From: Sepioteuthis lessoniana
Taxonomy: Eukaryota; Mollusca; Cephalopoda; Myopsida; Loliginidae
Assembly: GCA_963585895.1 (NCBI GenBank)
Contig: OY757904.1
Coordinates: 88,874,838-88,938,837 of the forward strand
Reading direction: 5' to 3'
Length of the DNA stretch: 64,000 nucleotides
The notes below the pieces were generated by a model. The model worked only from the letters and a program-made list of their open reading frames with translations, was not told where the DNA came from and made no database searches. Shown piece by piece: positions 62,151 to 64,000 of the stretch (position 1 is the first letter of the stretch; every line of letters begins with the position of its first letter). A program made the position numbers and the translations under genes.

Positions 62151-63290
62151 AACGAAGGAGGCAAAGCCTAGGAGAAATATGTAGCCATGGCATGTATAGC
62201 CTACAAAAGATTATATGACATGATCCCATAAACATGGATAATAAAATACCTGAAAATCTCTCAGTAAGTAGTTAACTTTATCCCAAGTGCTATGGAAAAA
62301 TTTAGAGTAATTGCTGGAGGATAAATCCGACAAAAATTAGAATCTTCAACCACGATATAGAAATAGAATTTGGTATTGGAAAATGCGCAATACTTATAAA
62401 AAGATGTCCGCGATACTTATAATGAAAAAAGAAGAATGAAAAACTGCTGTTCAATCAGGAAAAAAACTGATCAATCAAAAAAGTCCTTTCTTGAAGAAAA
62501 AGAAAGTTGTAAATGCCTGTGAGTACAAGAATTAGATACTATCAAGGAGACTGAAATGAAAGAAAAAGTAAGAATAGAGTATCTTTATAAAACAAGAAAA
62601 TATTTTTGAACAAAATTCTCTTGCAGAAATCTCATAAAAGAAATAAATTTGTTGGCAGCTTTCCAAGTAAGATACGATAAACCTCTTCTTAAAATGTTCA
62701 GGAAAAAAAGCTCGGAAATATGGACCACAGAGCGTGAAGATTAAAGAAGGATGACGATACACAAGACATTACACTCGAAAAATGATGTAAACAAGTTCTA
62801 TGTGATATGATAAAAGAAGAAAGAGACTTCGTCAACACTGAGAATTGAGTGGATTCTGCAAATGAAGAAGTCGAAGAATAAAAAAATTGAGCAAGGAGAT
62901 GTTACATACATCAGTCAGAAGCGGTAATAACCAAAATGACTTAAGAAAAAACTGGACAGCAGGAATTATAGAATCGAGGGAAAAAACAACTATAAGGATT
63001 CTTCCGAAAACACACTTGGAAATCCCAATATGACTAGAACATGACTACGCAAGGGAAGCTTGAATAAACAGAATCTCTCTGTCAATAAAAGTACAAATTA
63101 GCCTTGTACGAAGAAATAATCCAAAAACTAAAACTGATCATACTTCGCCGAATAGCAAGAGTAGGTTTGTAATGATAGAGATAAAATAGAAGAATCTTGC
63201 CAAGAAAAAGTATCACACAATATCTAAGCGATTTTGAGATGCAAAAATCAGGAAGCGTAATCAAGGAAGTATGAGTAGAATTGTTATCAC
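62151..63290 (+). pseudogene. R2-like LINE copy 3, heavily decayed
   Basis: AMACIAYKRLYDMIP-like sequence near 62185-62235 stands for the motif A segment. FGIGKCAILIK (about 62372) follows, then pieces of the RNLIKEINLLAAF, WTTEREDLRRMTIHKTLHS, RQVLCDMIKEERDFVNTEN type in changing frames. EKTGQQEL and TWKSQYD are the trailing parts. Stops occur every few codons. It starts right after copy 2b ends, so the two are tandem. Confidence 0.6.
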
Positions 63291-64000
63291 TCAGACTCTA
63301 GAGAAAATCTATTGGAACTGATGTGAATAACTCACAAGAAACAATATAATATACATACAATGTAATATATATACTTTTTTTAGTTTTCTCGTTTATAAAG
63401 TCACAATAAGGGCCTATCTCGGCAAGATTTAGTAGTAAAATGGGAATTCTATCAGTAAACAGTAAATTAGTTAATCTACAGCATAAGTTGTTTAATAATT
63501 TGATTGATTTGATTGATTACCAACGGTAATTCTAAACGATAATAAACTTTTGATGTCTCGGTAATGCAAGAAACACTGGTATATTACTCAAGAAAGACTT
63601 AAATGGCTAATTTTCGTCACTTCATTGTCAATGAAATGTCTTTGAACCGTATATATAATATTGCCGTTGAAAAATATTCTTAGAAACCTACTACAAGGAA
63701 TCAATGAAGCTGCACAAAAGAGGAATTTAACAGGTTTTGTTCTGTGACATTTCCATTATGAGAGTGTCATGTCTTCAGCATCGTTTTGCTATCCATTCAC
63801 TTTAAGAATATACTAATCAATGTCACTCAAGCCTATTTACTTTTAACCAAAATATCTTGGTTGCTGTTTACAAAAGCTAAAAGTTATAAAGAGGATGCAA
63901 ACTCTCAGTACATTTCAAATACCGTCTCATATCCTTCCATTTCCCACTTCTTTTTCTCTATCTACTTCCTTCTTTTTCATTGAATTTACTGTTTCTTCTC
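63291..64000. other. AT-rich non-coding stretch to the window end
   Basis: No ORF above 65 codons and no recognised repeat. A C/T-rich run lies in the last 80 bases. Confidence 0.6.

Overview
The window is AT-rich eukaryotic DNA, very probably from an octopus or a related cephalopod mollusc. The argument is inference from family make-up: several tRNA-headed SINEs, RTE, Jockey-like, R2-like and Penelope-like retroelements, Mag-type Gypsy elements, mariner copies, and many long microsatellites of (TA)n, (TG)n, (CT)n, (GATA)n and (GAT)n type. I find no host protein-coding gene, no rRNA and no functional tRNA. Every coding segment I can recognise belongs to a transposable element, and nearly all are broken by stops, frameshifts, deletions or later insertions.

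Layout. 1-950 is one copy of a dispersed repeat that recurs at 45.6-46.85 kb. 4.2-5.96 kb is a 1.77 kb unit bounded by perfect 60 bp inverted repeats. 8.7-9.0 kb has a SINE next to a near-perfect hairpin. 10.1-10.8 kb has a decayed Tc1-like transposase. 13.1-18.2 kb is a minus-strand LTR retroelement (gag-like ORF, protease, RT, RNase H, integrase). 18.25-19.57 kb is a nearly full-length mariner, and an internally deleted relative lies at 24.13-24.76 kb. 20.1 and 22.3 kb hold fragments of a LINE RT and of another mariner. 27.1-30.1 kb holds SINEs and a Penelope-like element with RT and GIY-YIG parts.

30.5-35.8 kb is an R2-like LINE split by an antisense RTE, which itself carries two SINEs with clear target duplications. 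36-48.4 kb is mostly non-coding, with microsatellites, SINEs, a mariner fragment and a fold-back element. 48.5-50.8 kb is a Gypsy element with matching LTRs but no RT. 51.0-62.15 kb is a nested pile: R2-like LINE sequence receives an antisense RTE, then a Jockey-like LINE, which in turn holds a small LTR element; a tRNA-headed SINE sits in the last R2-like piece. A third decayed R2-like copy follows to about 63.3 kb.

The elements do not form a pathway. They are a layered record of insertions, and the open reading of interrupted elements across their inserts gives the order of events. The most notable points are: two RTE copies at nearly the same site of two R2-like copies; a SINE family whose 3' half has a hammerhead-like core motif and lies directly beside the Penelope-like element; a SINE and a Jockey-like LINE that share a 3' tail; and a telomere-like repeat sitting exactly at a deletion junction.
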